64,000 nt of DNA from the NCBI GenBank assembly GCA_900660155.1, contig CABFPE010000180.1:9435-73434 (forward strand), given 5' to 3'. The translations under genes and the position numbers were made by a program. Source of the DNA: Hofstenia miamia. Lineage: Eukaryota > Xenacoelomorpha > Acoela > Hofsteniidae. The notes beneath the pieces are model-generated. The model searched no databases and was not told where the DNA came from. It saw only the letters and a list, made by a program, of their open reading frames with translations. Shown here piece after piece: positions 22,499-33,671 of the stretch. Positions within the stretch are counted from its first letter, which is position 1. Each line of letters begins with the position of its first letter.

Positions 22499-22947
22499 AT
22501 GACAGAATATAAAATATATAACTTAAACTTAACTAATGGTCATTTAAATAAATTGAAAAAAAGTATTAAAAACACAAGTCCTATAACTTTAAGGGTTAGT
22601 AATACTAGCAAAGGAACTTCCCTTCTATTTCTTTGAACAAAAAGACAAATAAACCAATTAGAAAAAGCTATGAAAATAAATAAAGCTTGTGGTATTAAAA
22701 TTTCTACAACACAACTTAATGCAATGAAAAAAATGGTGGTGCTTTGGCCTCCTTACTTATAGCAGCTGCACCATAAATTGGAAAGTATGCAGTAGCACTA
22801 TTAGTTACTAGTGCAATGGGAGCTTGGGAAGAAATTCAGTCAATAAAGTATTTTGGAAAGGGTTTAAAACAAGCAATTTCAGGAGAAGGTATGCAATTAA
22901 ATACACTTAAAGGAAAGGGAATGCAGAATAAAAACTTTTCAGTTTAA
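22499..22947 (+). pseudogene. Small basic Polinton protein (fossil)
   Basis: Starts MTEYKIYNLNLTNGHLNKLK at 22499, between the capsid gene and the protease. It is Lys-rich with a later KISTTQLNAMKKM helix and a Gly/Ala-rich part. This position and make-up resemble the small pVI- or core-like proteins that follow the capsid gene in some Polintons; the match is not certain. Broken. Confidence 0.45.
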
Positions 22948-22989
22948 ATTTTGTTTCCTCCTTCAGTAATCCCTTTTCAAATTATAATA

Positions 22990-23415
22990 TTTTACAATTT
23001 ATGAAGAATATTAAAAACTTTAAGGAGATCTTGTTTAGAAATACTTTGAAAAATTTGGGGTTTCTGATTTTATGTTTGTAATTTAGACCATTCTTCAAAT
23101 ACTGGCACACATTGGATAGCATTTTATTATTTTAAGGAGTTTGGCTCTGTCAATCTTGAGTATTTTGATAGTTTTGGCCTACCTCAATTTCAAAGTATTT
23201 TTTCAATATTTAAAGATGTTAAGGACAATATTGTGTACAACAGTTCACAGTATCAACAAAGTTCTAATGTATTATGTGGATACTATTGTATTTGGTTTAT
23301 ATATGAAACATGCAAGAGAATATATTATTTCTCAATACTTAATGATCTTTATAAGAGAAAGTGTGAGAGATATAAAAATGAAGAATATATTAAAAACCAT
23401 TTTTTAAAAAGTTAG
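22990..23415 (+). pseudogene. Polinton adenovirus-type cysteine protease (fossil)
   Basis: The active-site histidine region reads GTHWIAFYYF (near 23103-23130), followed by LEYFDSFGLPQFQSIF with the family's Asp-Ser-Phe-Gly-Leu strand, and the nucleophile region NVLCGYYCIWF (near 23262-23295). These are the His and Cys motifs of the adenain/Maverick protease, which matures capsid proteins. Broken. Confidence 0.85.
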
Positions 23416-23504
23416 CACAGCTAACTAGTGAAATTAATTTTACTCTTACAAAAGTTTGACAATTTCAAATTTTGGAAAAAATATTTTCTTTTTTCCTTAT
23501 ATAA

Positions 23505-24333
23505 ATGGGATTTAATAATAGTGGAATCCTGGAAGCTACACATTCTTATCAAGAGGGTTACAATAATAACATAGAAACAGATGTTAAACTCATAAAATAC
23601 AAAATAAATCAAATTGAAAATAATAAGTTAGATATATCAGGGTATAATCTTTTAATAGAAAATTAAATATGCACAACAAGGAAATTATAAATGTTTGTTA
23701 TGTTGAACAGGAAAAGGATACTATTAACAAACAACAGATGGATAATCATGTAGAAAAAAGACTTGCAGACAATGAAAACAAGATTTTGGAAATTATTAAG
23801 CAGTCCAATACTCAATTATGTAGTATTGAGTCTATGCATAATTTTTATTCAAATTTAAGAGACAATTACCAAAAGCATATTCAATTATTTGAAGGAACTG
23901 AAGGTGGAAAACATTTGCAGAAAATTATGAATATGGTTTTACAAAGGCACATGTAATTTCACAATTATCTGAAAAAATATGGTTATTCAGTTTGATAGAA
24001 ACTTTGGAAACTACTAGAGCTGCTTATAAAAATCAATTCATTAAAACTGTAAGCCATTAGCAAGCTTTAGATTTTCCTACCTATGGTGATAAATGTTTTG
24101 ATAAAACTTCAATAGAAAATGGTTACATTTATGTTAGAGATGCTCATAGCTAGATTTCACTTTCAGGAATCTGTATCTTATCAAAAAATCATTATGATAT
24201 GCTACACTTAAAAAATGATGTATACTATACTATAATTAATACTTTTGTACATTTTAGAGGTAAATATGTTTTTAGAACTGGTGAGATTTTATCTAGCAAC
24301 TTGACTATATTTACTTTACCAAAAGTAGAGTAA
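23505..24333 (+). pseudogene. Last plus-strand Polinton gene, unrecognised (fossil)
   Basis: Starts MGFNNSGILEATHSYQEGYN at 23505 just after a T-run/CCTTATATA motif. A helical, coiled region is followed near the end by beta-like sequence (HLKNDVYYTIINTFVHF, GKYVFRTGEIL). It could be an attachment or fibre-type protein, but nothing seen proves this. Broken. Confidence 0.45.
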
Positions 24334-24711
24334 TCCAAAACTAACTAAGCTGCTAAAGAAATAATAGTCAGGTCAAAGAAGAATTAAGATCAAATTGAAA
24401 CTTGATTAGAAATAAATTATAAATTAATTATTATCTTAATTACTTTTGTATAATGCAACTAAGAATTTATTAGTGAAAAAATTAACAATTAGTATTTGTT
24501 GATTCCACTAATTTGGCAATCCAAAGGAGGCATACTTGTGTCTATTATTTTTAGCCGTCTTGGCAGATGAATAATTTGAAATTCATATCAACAGGTACTT
24601 TTTGAGTTCAAATATAAATAGAGCAAAACCATTGTGAAATTTGTTGAAGTAAATTCTTTGGAATTCTTATATTTAGTTTATTATGGTTTGATTAGTAATT
24701 ACAATGTTCAG

Positions 24712-27340
24712 CCACGGCCATGCTTAAACAAGAAGGCCATAATGGGAATTCTTAATTTAACACAAGTGAGGGTAATTATCCAATCGGAAACAAGCGCGAT
24801 GCATCAATTACCACAACCACAGTGGATTAACCATTGTGTAATATGCCTCACTCATGTGCTGTAGTAAATTGCAAATCGAATTATAAAGGCACACGGTATG
24901 TTCCAGTATATCGCTTCCCTGTAAACACACAATTACAAAAGGAATGGATAAAAAATATCAGGAGAGAAGGATTTACTGTTTCTAAAAATGTTGGAGTATG
25001 TAAAAATCATTTTACGGAAGACTCATTTGTTCTGTATTCTGAATCAAAACGAATGAATTTTAAAAGACTAAAAACAAAGAAGCTTCGAAGGAATGCAATT
25101 CCAACATTATTTCGTGAGTACCCTTCTTACTATTCAAATTGCAATTCTTTTGTTCGAGAGGCTCCGCAAACAAAAGTAGATAGGAGAAATGACTCTATTT
25201 TGGAAAATTTTAATGAATCGGATATGTTGGACTTTACTAAATTATCTTTATATTGTCATAAAGATTATAAGTATTATGAAACTTCTGATTCGCATGAATA
25301 TCTAAAATTTACAAAGGGCGACAATGGGGAAATTACTGTGGATAGGCAATTAAGTATATTTAAACTGGAGGGAAAATATATGGTTAAGCTCTTTGTTTAT
25401 TCCCAAGTCATTTGCGAAAACCATTTTGAACATATTGGTAATGAAATTAAACGAAAGTCGCAATTGGAAAATCTTTTTGGTTTCCTTAATACGTTTGAAG
25501 TTTTGGCTAGCAAATATTTAGCATTGATGTATGAAAATGTTCAAAAAACTGTTTTAATGAAAGATTTCAGTACAATTTCGTATAGGAGCTTCAACTTTAT
25601 ATCAGAACAATTAAAGTTATTGTCTACATCAAAATTTTGTCGCCGTTACTCAAAGAATACTATGCTCGAGGCATTTCAACTCTATTGTCAAAGTAGGAAA
25701 TTTTATGAAAGTGTTCGTGAAGTTTTATGTTTACCACATAATGTTTACCTAAGATCATTACTGTGTGATTCTTTGACTGTTGAAAACGGTATTCAGGTAT
25801 CCAAATACCTAGAGTATACTATGAAGTCTGAGTTTACTGGTTATTTATCGAAAGTTGTGCTTCTTATCGATGAAATTTACATTGAAAACTGTATTGATTA
25901 TAAGAGTGTTATTATGGATTGTTCAATTACTTATTTCGAGTGTAATGATATAAGTTACAAACTCTTTTTACAGAATGATACCGTTCATCTAATCAAGCTT
26001 ATATGGAGAAATTGGAATAAAAAAACTATTCTTCAATTCCCTAATCCGAACGATTTAGAGTCCCATTTAATTGCTGATTTTTCAGCAATTGTATCCATTT
26101 ACAACAAAGAAAAAAATTTACTAGCAAAAGTCGCTCATCGCATTAATAGAAAATGTTTGTTTCCTACTTCACAAGAGTCACAAAGAGTAAAACTTGCTCT
26201 TGCAATTTTTTGTGAAGAAACTTTAGAAGGTATTAACTACTATGGAGTTGATGGAGGCAAAGAAGGAGGCACTTATATTTTCATTGAGTCAATACTTAAG
26301 TGGTGGAATATCGTAAATTGCAAAAGACCAATTATGAACTCAAGCAACTCTTTCAAAAATTGTATTGCTAGTCTACAATGTACTAGTTTTCTTTATCTAA
26401 AATCATTTCTTAATTGGTTAAAATTTTGGAATGGTGATTCAAATTTCATCACGTTGCCACGACCAACTATGGAATCTCTTATTTTCACAACAACTTCCTT
26501 AATTCTAGAAGTTGAAGATTTAATTCAAGATGGTGATAAATACTGCTTATTAGGAAAATATCAAAGTGATCCACTAGAGGGACGTTTTAGCAAATATCGG
26601 CAATACTGTGGAGCAAGATATCTTCTTAAAATGTCGGACGTTCTGGAAGCAGAAAAAAAGGTAAGATTGGAGCACTTATTGCGTAAAGAAAGTCTACAAT
26701 GCTTCTTAGATTATAATTTTAGTGATTATGAATCACTAACATTGAAAGAAATAACAGCAAATGAGTATCAGTTGGCATATGATAGTGATGTAATCTCCTT
26801 GGATCAGGCAGAAAACGACTCATTGTATATGATTGCAGGATATATCGAAAGAAAACTATTTAAATGCGAAACTTGTTCTAATGCATGTCCCGAATTTAGT
26901 AATGATGCATTGTTTGAAATTAAAAACCGCGGTGGGTTGAAACGTCCTTCAGAATACACTTATTCGTTGTGTCTTTGGGCGTTTAAAGTTTTTAAATGTG
27001 TATCAGATATTAGTACAAAGCAAACTAATACAAGACAACGGATTATGTCGATTTTTGTAAATACCTTGCCTGATGAATTCCAATTACCATGTAAATGCAC
27101 TGAAAGAATTTTATTTTCTTGTTGCAATTTTTTGTTAAGCAATTTTTGTAAAGAATTTAATAATTCTGTTTCTGATGTTGATTGTAGAAAAAATAAAAAG
27201 TTTTAGTTATTATCTATCTTACACATTCATTCTTAAGAATTTAAAAGTCATTTGACGTGTTTTACCATTTTTGAGGTTACCCTCACTTGTGTAATTTCAG
27301 AAAACGCCCTTTTGGCCTTCTTATTTAAGTATGGCCGTGG
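24712..27340 (+). mobile_element. P-element-like DNA transposon, apparently complete
   Basis: About 2.63 kb bounded by inverted repeats of about 60 bases: left 24712-24775, right 27278-27340. Shared ends are CCACGGCCAT, AAGAAGGCC and ACACAAGTGAGGGTAA. It holds one complete transposase frame (24843-27206). The insertion lies in a Gypsy LTR; the inverted copy of that LTR at 20521-21540 shows the unoccupied site. A clear 8-base target duplication, usual for P elements, is not seen: 24704-24711 and 27341-27348 differ. The intact frame among decayed neighbours suggests a recent arrival. Confidence 0.88.
24843..27206 (+). CDS. THAP-domain P-element-like transposase, 787 residues
   Basis: Cuts and joins the ends of the P-like transposon that encloses it. 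The N-terminal THAP zinc finger spans residues 1-90: zinc ligands C5, C10, C53 and H56, conserved P26 and W35, and the closing AIPTLF at 85-90. A DDE-type core follows. D343 lies in LLIDEIYIEN, D379 in NDTVHLIKLIWRNW, and the likely catalytic E579 in SDPLEGRFSKYRQ; between the second Asp and the Glu lies the region that in Drosophila P transposase binds GTP. The ATG at 24843 (MPHSCAVVNC) is chosen because THAP proteins start this way. There is one exon and no stop up to 27206, unlike the spliced Drosophila gene. Catalytic assignments are by eye. A domesticated host gene is less likely because inverted repeats flank it closely. Confidence 0.88.
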   Translation: MPHSCAVVNCKSNYKGTRYVPVYRFPVNTQLQKEWIKNIRREGFTVSKNVGVCKNHFTEDSFVLYSESKRMNFKRLKTKKLRRNAIPTLFREYPSYYSNCNSFVREAPQTKVDRRNDSILENFNESDMLDFTKLSLYCHKDYKYYETSDSHEYLKFTKGDNGEITVDRQLSIFKLEGKYMVKLFVYSQVICENHFEHIGNEIKRKSQLENLFGFLNTFEVLASKYLALMYENVQKTVLMKDFSTISYRSFNFISEQLKLLSTSKFCRRYSKNTMLEAFQLYCQSRKFYESVREVLCLPHNVYLRSLLCDSLTVENGIQVSKYLEYTMKSEFTGYLSKVVLLIDEIYIENCIDYKSVIMDCSITYFECNDISYKLFLQNDTVHLIKLIWRNWNKKTILQFPNPNDLESHLIADFSAIVSIYNKEKNLLAKVAHRINRKCLFPTSQESQRVKLALAIFCEETLEGINYYGVDGGKEGGTYIFIESILKWWNIVNCKRPIMNSSNSFKNCIASLQCTSFLYLKSFLNWLKFWNGDSNFITLPRPTMESLIFTTTSLILEVEDLIQDGDKYCLLGKYQSDPLEGRFSKYRQYCGARYLLKMSDVLEAEKKVRLEHLLRKESLQCFLDYNFSDYESLTLKEITANEYQLAYDSDVISLDQAENDSLYMIAGYIERKLFKCETCSNACPEFSNDALFEIKNRGGLKRPSEYTYSLCLWAFKVFKCVSDISTKQTNTRQRIMSIFVNTLPDEFQLPCKCTERILFSCCNFLLSNFCKEFNNSVSDVDCRKNKKF

Positions 27341-28591
27341 GACAAACCAGCTAAACAGTTAGTGTTCATTAGTGGCGAGGATCCCACAATGGGAATGATT
27401 CTTGGTTCCTCATGCCAAACCATGAACTTGCACTTAAGTTCGGTGTATGATTAGGAGTTTTTCTTCCCATTTAGGTAACTATCTATTCCTTCTTACATGT
27501 ATGAACAATAACAAACTTGATATAATGCTGGTAAGCCAAACATAGGTTTTTATATTTATATTCAAACTAGGTCTGAATTGATTATGATAATGTGACTGAT
27601 ATTGTGACCTTGTATGTATCATTATTACATGTAGGTTAGGAAGCTGCTATTTACCTATCATATTTAAGTAAAGCAATATATTTTGGTAATGGCTAATTTT
27701 GTAGTTATTTAAATACACAGTTAGTGACAATCAAGGTGGCAAGTGCATAGTACACTTTACAAAAATGAGACTAAGTTGAATTGTGTCAAGCCTTGAGTAA
27801 TCACTGAGCTAGGATAGGGTACACATAAGTTGCTTCACTGAGCTGAGAGTTGGAAACAATTTAACATCAATGGAGAGAAATGGTTGTTACCTGATTTTGA
27901 GATCAGCTTCAGGCAGATGCCTAACCATTGAACAGCTGTTAAAGAAACTGCAATGCCTTCTCACCTAAGTAGTGTTTGTTACATCATCCATTAATTATAG
28001 TTATTGGAGCTTAGTAATATAAAGGCTAAGCATTTCAAGAATAGTACATCCTTACCCACTGGTTTACCATACAATCATAGTGCAATAATTGAGGGAATGA
28101 ATATTGAAGTCTGGTAGAAGATGCTAGATGGTTACCATGACAGGTTTAAAACAGAAGAACATTAAGAAAAATCAGTAGCACAACTTGGATACCCCCAACA
28201 CCACTACTTCTTAGTTAAGATATTGTAATCTTAGCAACTGGATTGTTACAAAATCTATAGTCAGCAAAATGATCAATCTATACTTAACTATAGTGCACAA
28301 CAATGATTACCAAGAATCAGAAGTGAAAGGAGAGGCCACTACTAACAACTTAGAAATAATGACTAATGAAGGAAAAAAGAAAACAGCATCCAGAGTAGTT
28401 GTAACTCCAGGAGCATCATGCTCAACCCCACACGCTGAGGAAACAGACTTGTCCACCTTAATGGATCTACAAACATTACAAATGTCCCCCAAAACAAGCT
28501 CCTGAGAAATCCTCAAAATTCTGAAGAAAGGTAATGAGATAGAGATGATGCTAAAAATGAAATATGGCATTTAACAGAGTAATGTCATTAG

Positions 28592-29870
28592 ATGGAATGG
28601 CAAAGCAAAATTATGCTGTGCAAGCTCAAAACAGAAATAGAAAAAAGACTAGACAGACAGAGTAAACTATTTCAACAGGAAGTTAAGACACTCACACAAC
28701 AATTGTCAGAATCAAACAAATTATTTTTGGTGCAAAATGAAAAATGGGAAAAATGTATTGGCAACTGGATACAGGTTAAAAGAAGACAAGGAGGGGTACC
28801 AGCACCTCTTGGTAATGGTGTTCTACTTCACACAATATGTAAGAATGATCCCAATGAAAAGCACAAAAGCAGAAACAACAGCAGAGATAGTAATAAAGAG
28901 TGGATCCTGAAACTTGGTCTTATGAAGACAATAATAACTGATAAAGGGCCACAATTTGAGAGTGGAATGTTTCAAGAAATGTCAAAACTATTAGAGATAG
29001 TCAGTAAGTGAACCACAGTATAACACCCACAGGCAAACAGAAGTGTAGAAAGAATAATTAAACATTAATCAAATTGATAAAAGTAACAAAATCAAGAATA
29101 GGTGGGAACAAATAGAGAATGGTTATCAAATTGGTGGAGTACTTCTATAACACTTCTGTACACTCAGTGACAGGGATTACCCCTTCAAAGCAATGTTCAG
29201 CAGGGAAGCTGCAATATCCCTATCTATGCAATACTTCAACTACAGTGACAGGATGGGTAGCAAATATGTGAATCAGCTCAAAAGTCAAATTACAGCAATA
29301 CACAAAATGATATGTCACAACATAAAGAAGTCAGCTGTAAGACAACAATGCAACTATAATAGAAAAATTTATGGTCATGCAGACAAAGTATTGCATAAAG
29401 TATATGCATTAACACTGGTAAAACTCACTGACACAAATCAAGTCTGTAAATTAAAAACTGTTTAGTCCAGCCCTTACACAATTACATAAACACTACCAAA
29501 TAACAAGTATATGTTAGACAATGACAGACTATTACATTTTCAAAATTTGAAGAGAGCAACCGCAGACATTGAAGAAACAGAGATAGATCAGAATGCTAAA
29601 TTTAAAATAAGCCAAGTTAACAACAATGGAATAGTATACAATATGAATGATTTAAATAGCTCACCTGAGGAGAATTTTGATGAAGAAATCACAGTGGACA
29701 TTGGAAAAGAAAATTTGGGCATGAGAGTATTGACTCAAAGTGCAGCAAGAGATAGATATATTTATGACACTGAAATATGGGATTTAAATTTACTAACTGA
29801 ACTTTGGCAATTAGAAGTAAACAATTCAATAAGTGATGAGGTAAAGAGTACACCAAAACCAGAAGACTGA
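28592..29870 (+). pseudogene. Gag-like and integrase parts of the second Gypsy-type element (fossil)
   Basis: A coiled gag-like segment (KQQ- and E-rich, 28592-28760) is followed by integrase sequence with TDKGPQFESGMF, SVTGIT, an EAAISLSMQYF segment, a C-terminal strand region and a tail ending DTEIWDLNLLTEL (29511-29870). The tail matches the end of the integrase at 3084-4349. Broken. Confidence 0.75.
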
Positions 29871-29919
29871 GGNGTCCACCATAGAGGCAATTATTGTATT
29901 AATCCATAATATTCACACA

Positions 29920-31110
29920 GCTTGATGATATAGAATCTACGATTGTTCGTCCTTTATTTTTGAACTTTAGCTCTGCCTTCAATACAGTTTTGCCAAATAA
30001 GCTTAATGCAATCATTAATTAAAATTTATGTAAAAATGATAAATGGTTTGGTAATTTGCTGCATTCCTATTTAAGTGATTAGAAACAATATGTTGTTACC
30101 TCTTATGGCAAATCATCTAAGCATAAAGAAACATTAGTGGGCATACCTCGAGGTGGTCCAAACTCCCCAAGTCTCTTTGTTACTTACACGAACAACATAA
30201 AAATTCTAAATGATATTGCAGTGACAATGCTATAAAATATTGTAGCAATTAACCAACTGAAAAGTCGTATCTTTTAAGAATCTCTGCTGACACAACCTTA
30301 ATATCCGTAATCAAGCATAATAGTGTAAAAGAAGATTTTAAAGGAGCCCAAAATAATGTTAACGTCATTTGTGATCAATTCAATGATATGAAAGTTTTGC
30401 TAAATAACAATAAAACTGAAGAATTGATTTTTGCGAATAATAACTTAAAGAAAGAAGCACTTCTACAGTATGGTAAATATGCTCCCCTTTTGCATAAATG
30501 GACACACCATTGAATCTGTTACATGCTGCGAATATCTGGGTGTCATCATCGATAACAAATTATCATTTGAGAAGCATATGGGAAAAATTTTTAAGAAAGT
30601 ATAATTCATTACTAACTCACTTATGTTTTTTAGTAGATTTATAAATGAAAACACGCGTTGGTATATATTCAAAACATATATTCTTAGTGTTATCACATAT
30701 GCTTCATCGGCATGGTTTAGATATCTGAATAATTCACAAAAACAAAAACTGAGAAGAGCACTTAAGCATGTTTCTTTCTTACTGCGTTTACCAGAAGAAG
30801 ATATTATACACAAATGCAACAATGCCCTCACAGTTTGTTTCAAAAACTCTGTAAATAACATCATATCTAACAATAAGCATCCTCTCACCGCATAATGTGC
30901 AGCAAAGAAAGTAACTCACATCTGTCTCAGGCATCTCAGTAACACTTTATATTGCAGGATGTCTAGAAGACAAAATACGTTTACTGTGTTTGCACGTCAA
31001 TATCTGACAACAAATACATTACCTCATTGCTTATAAGAAAGGAATATTACCTATTGCTGTTTAGTTTGCAACCTTTCCTTTTTATCATATTGATACAGGA
31101 AATAAAACTT
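29920..31110 (+). mobile_element. LINE relic, reverse transcriptase C-terminal half
   Basis: Plus-strand non-LTR reverse transcriptase, 5'-truncated with no endonuclease visible. Motifs: FLNFSSAFNTVLPNKL (near 29960), GIPRGGPNSPSLF (near 30140), the catalytic box decayed to ISADTTLIS in place of YADDT (near 30283), GVIIDNKLSFEKHM (near 30540) and AWFRYLNNSQKQKLRRAL (near 30710). Several stops and frame changes interrupt it. The 3' end has AATAAA and a TTATTATTATAA run leading into a TA microsatellite at 31117-31142. It resembles CR1/Jockey-group elements, but the clade call is weak. Confidence 0.75.
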
Positions 31111-31590
31111 TTATTATTATAATATATATATATATATATATAATTAAAGTGAAATCTTGAATGAACATATCATTCCTACTGATATAAAATATTTCGCCAT
31201 CATTTCAGCATATTATCTTGGGATTGTACCAGACATTATTTGAGCGACATAGCATATGCCCAGATATTTGAACGCCCGATGCCCGCCTGCTCGGCCAAAG
31301 TAATGCCCAGTGCCCTTCCTCCCTTCTGTCCGGCAGGCTCAGGCATACCCGCAAAACACTAGTTGAGCCTTGAGTAATCACTGAGCTAGGATAAGACACA
31401 CATAAGTTGCTTCACTGAGCTGAGAGTTGGAATCAATTCAACATCAATGGAGAGAAGTGGTTGTTATCTGATTTGGAGATCAGCTTCAGGCAGATGCCCA
31501 ATCATCAAACTTCTGTCAAAGACACTGCAAGGCCTCCTCACCTAAATAGTGTTTGTTACATCATCCATTAGTACTGTTAGTCTTAGTAAA

Positions 31591-33660
31591 TTTTATTTCA
31601 ACCATTGAAATCACACAAATCTGGCAACTTTGGGGTTTCAAGTAATATTTTTTCTTTGATTTCAGGTACTCTTAAGTTTTTTAAAAAATAACTTGGTACA
31701 CTTTAAATTTTTAGCTTAGGTGAAATCTTTTTGTATTCTACAAAATTATTATATTTATTTTTTTGATATTATTTATAATAACCTCAACATCAGATTTAGA
31801 TTCACAAGCAAAACAAATTCATCATTTTTATTTAAGAATATCGTGAGTAATATTTGAAATATCAATGCTTGTTATAGGTTCTTCATTCACTAGATTTTTG
31901 CTTGAACATTGAATATAATAGCTGCTTGCTCAGTTTAATTTATTTCTTTTTAAAATATGGGAGTAGCTTTCTTCATTATGACTGACAGTATTTCCCCAAT
32001 ATCAATAAACTTTTAAGTTCCAATAAAATAGACTCATGAGTAGTTATGGTTGAGTGAAGGAGACGACACTTTCCTCTGATCTGATTGATGAAGAGGTGGG
32101 TTGTAGAACGTTCCATTATGACTCATTGCCTGTCAAAGAACAAAGATACTTGGTAAACATCACTGCTTTTTTGAAAAATTAATATCATTTTACTAATTAT
32201 TTATTGCAAAAATTTTTATAAATTTTATTTTTCAAGTTAATTATTTTATTAATTCATTTTTTGCAATTTATTTTCTTTGCTAAGAGAATTGAATTATAGC
32301 ATTTGACCAAAATCAAATTACTGTTAAAATGTATTAGGCACATTTGATCATTGAAAGATAATGAATTTATGCTGTATATTCACTGATAATGTCGATATGT
32401 GGTCTCTCCTAACATCAAATTAGTTGTTACCCATTGTAAAGGAGTTGGTGTTTTTAATGCTATGAAAGAGGAAATTCTCTTTTGCAGTGTTTGCTAATGT
32501 TTTTCACTTGATATTTAGTTTCTTTACACATTGCATTGATAATATGTTGTATTTTCCTTTGCAAATCAAGTCTCCATGAAATTTTTATTGATGTTAGTAA
32601 TATTAAACATGTACAAGCAATCAATTGTTCTAAAAAATTTGCTTAATCAGATAATATTCACTATTTAAATGTAAAAATAACTTACCCTGCATTGGAGAAA
32701 TTCAAGCATCCTTGGCTCAATATCTTTAAAAATTGAATAATGCACTACATTTTGCAACTCAAAAAATAATATTGATAGAGTTAAAGCAATATATTAAATT
32801 AAAAACACAAATAACATTGGAGTTTACACAAATGCTGTAAACATCAAATGAAATAATTTTGATTTTCTGTTATTTCTTCATTCCATGCAAATATCCAGCA
32901 AGATATAAAACTGCCCTGTCCCAGTAAACTCAATCACCTGACCTTGCTCAGTGCAAAACTTTATGTTTATTCTATTGATATATGATTGTAACACTGGTTT
33001 ATACTTTGGATTTCATTTTTCATGATAAATAATTGGTGTGGTGCTTGATTTTGTGGCATATGTCAGCATCAAGGGACATTTATCCAATAAGGGTAATTGT
33101 GTGCTTCCAACAGATTGAGATTCTACAATATTGATTTGTACCATTAAAACATGATTTCCAGTGTATGTCACATTCATAGCTAGCATTGGTAGTTGTGTTT
33201 GGATATATCTTTCCATAAAATCTTAGCATATTTCCATAATTAAACAACATTAGTATGATATTTGAGAATCAGCAAGACTCTGCTAAAACTTGGAACCATT
33301 AGTATGATATTTGAGAATCAGCAAGACTCTGCTAAAACTTGGAAATGATTTTGTAAATAGTCAATCTCCACATATATTTTTTAATGCAATTTCATTGATT
33401 AAGATAAACAATACTTCTTTATCAAGTGAAATTCCTCAATAGAATAGAAAACAAATTTTTACAAAAGACATTTTTATGTAATACAAACATGAATTTATTT
33501 TTCAGGGAATCTCTGCTAATAAATCTTGACAATCCATTGTCTCTATACAGAAGGTAATAATACTACAGGTTATAGCATGTTGATTAGCATCTTTTAAATT
33601 TCAATTAACATAAATTTAAGCAAAAACACATTATAAATTAAACAGCAATTGCAAAAATTA
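31591..33660. other. AT-rich non-coding DNA with one tandem duplication
   Basis: No gene recognised. The only structure seen is a perfect-looking duplication of a 49-base unit at 33248-33346 (unit begins CATTAGTATGATATTTG). Confidence 0.6.
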
Positions 33661-33671
33661 TGAATATGCAT

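Larger units (their letters stand above)
12450..24402. mobile_element. Polinton/Maverick, broken, with nested insertions
   Basis: A virus-like DNA element of the Polinton family. The gene set and order fit the family: on the minus strand PolB, integrase and a zinc-ribbon/PLA2-like protein; on the plus strand the packaging ATPase, a coiled structural candidate, a small capsid-associated protein, the major capsid protein, a basic protein, the adenovirus-type protease and a last gene. Terminal inverted repeats are not seen; both ends seem lost or covered by LTR elements. It is an old, broken copy with many breaks. Insertions into it are a mariner-type MITE (14629-15212), a TRIM (19727-20475) and a solo-type LTR (20521-21540). 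Confidence 0.9.
24403..28128 (+). repeat. 5' LTR of the second Gypsy-type element, split by the P-like insertion
   Basis: LTR sequence at 24403-24711 and 27341-28128, starting TGATTA and ending GATGCTAGA before the primer-binding site. It contains a TATAAATAG box near 24618. The assignment rests on alignment by eye with the inverted copy at 20521-21540, which lacks the P-like insertion, and on a direct repeat of 27784-28018 at 31362-31590. Confidence 0.65.
24403..31590 (+). mobile_element. Second Gypsy-type LTR element, old fossil with nested P-like transposon
   Basis: A plus-strand LTR element. The 5' LTR covers 24403-24711 and 27341-28128, split by the P-like transposon. A primer-binding site close to the tRNA-Arg type (TGGTTACCATGACAGG) starts at 28129. 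The internal part holds a coiled gag-like segment (28592-28760) and integrase (28900-29870). A 220-base direct repeat of the LTR returns at 31362-31590. A LINE relic (29920-31110) lies inside, past a single-N join at 29873. The integrase tail shares WDLNL with the element at 3084. Broken, with many breaks, and clearly older than the 3-12 kb copies. Confidence 0.75.

Noticed and set aside
33013-33216. 67-codon minus-strand open frame
   Set aside because: No recognised domain, no convincing splice sites and no neighbouring coding signal.
33248-33346. Two-unit repeat as a CRISPR-like array
   Set aside because: Only two adjacent 49-base copies without spacers in an animal genome; a plain tandem duplication.
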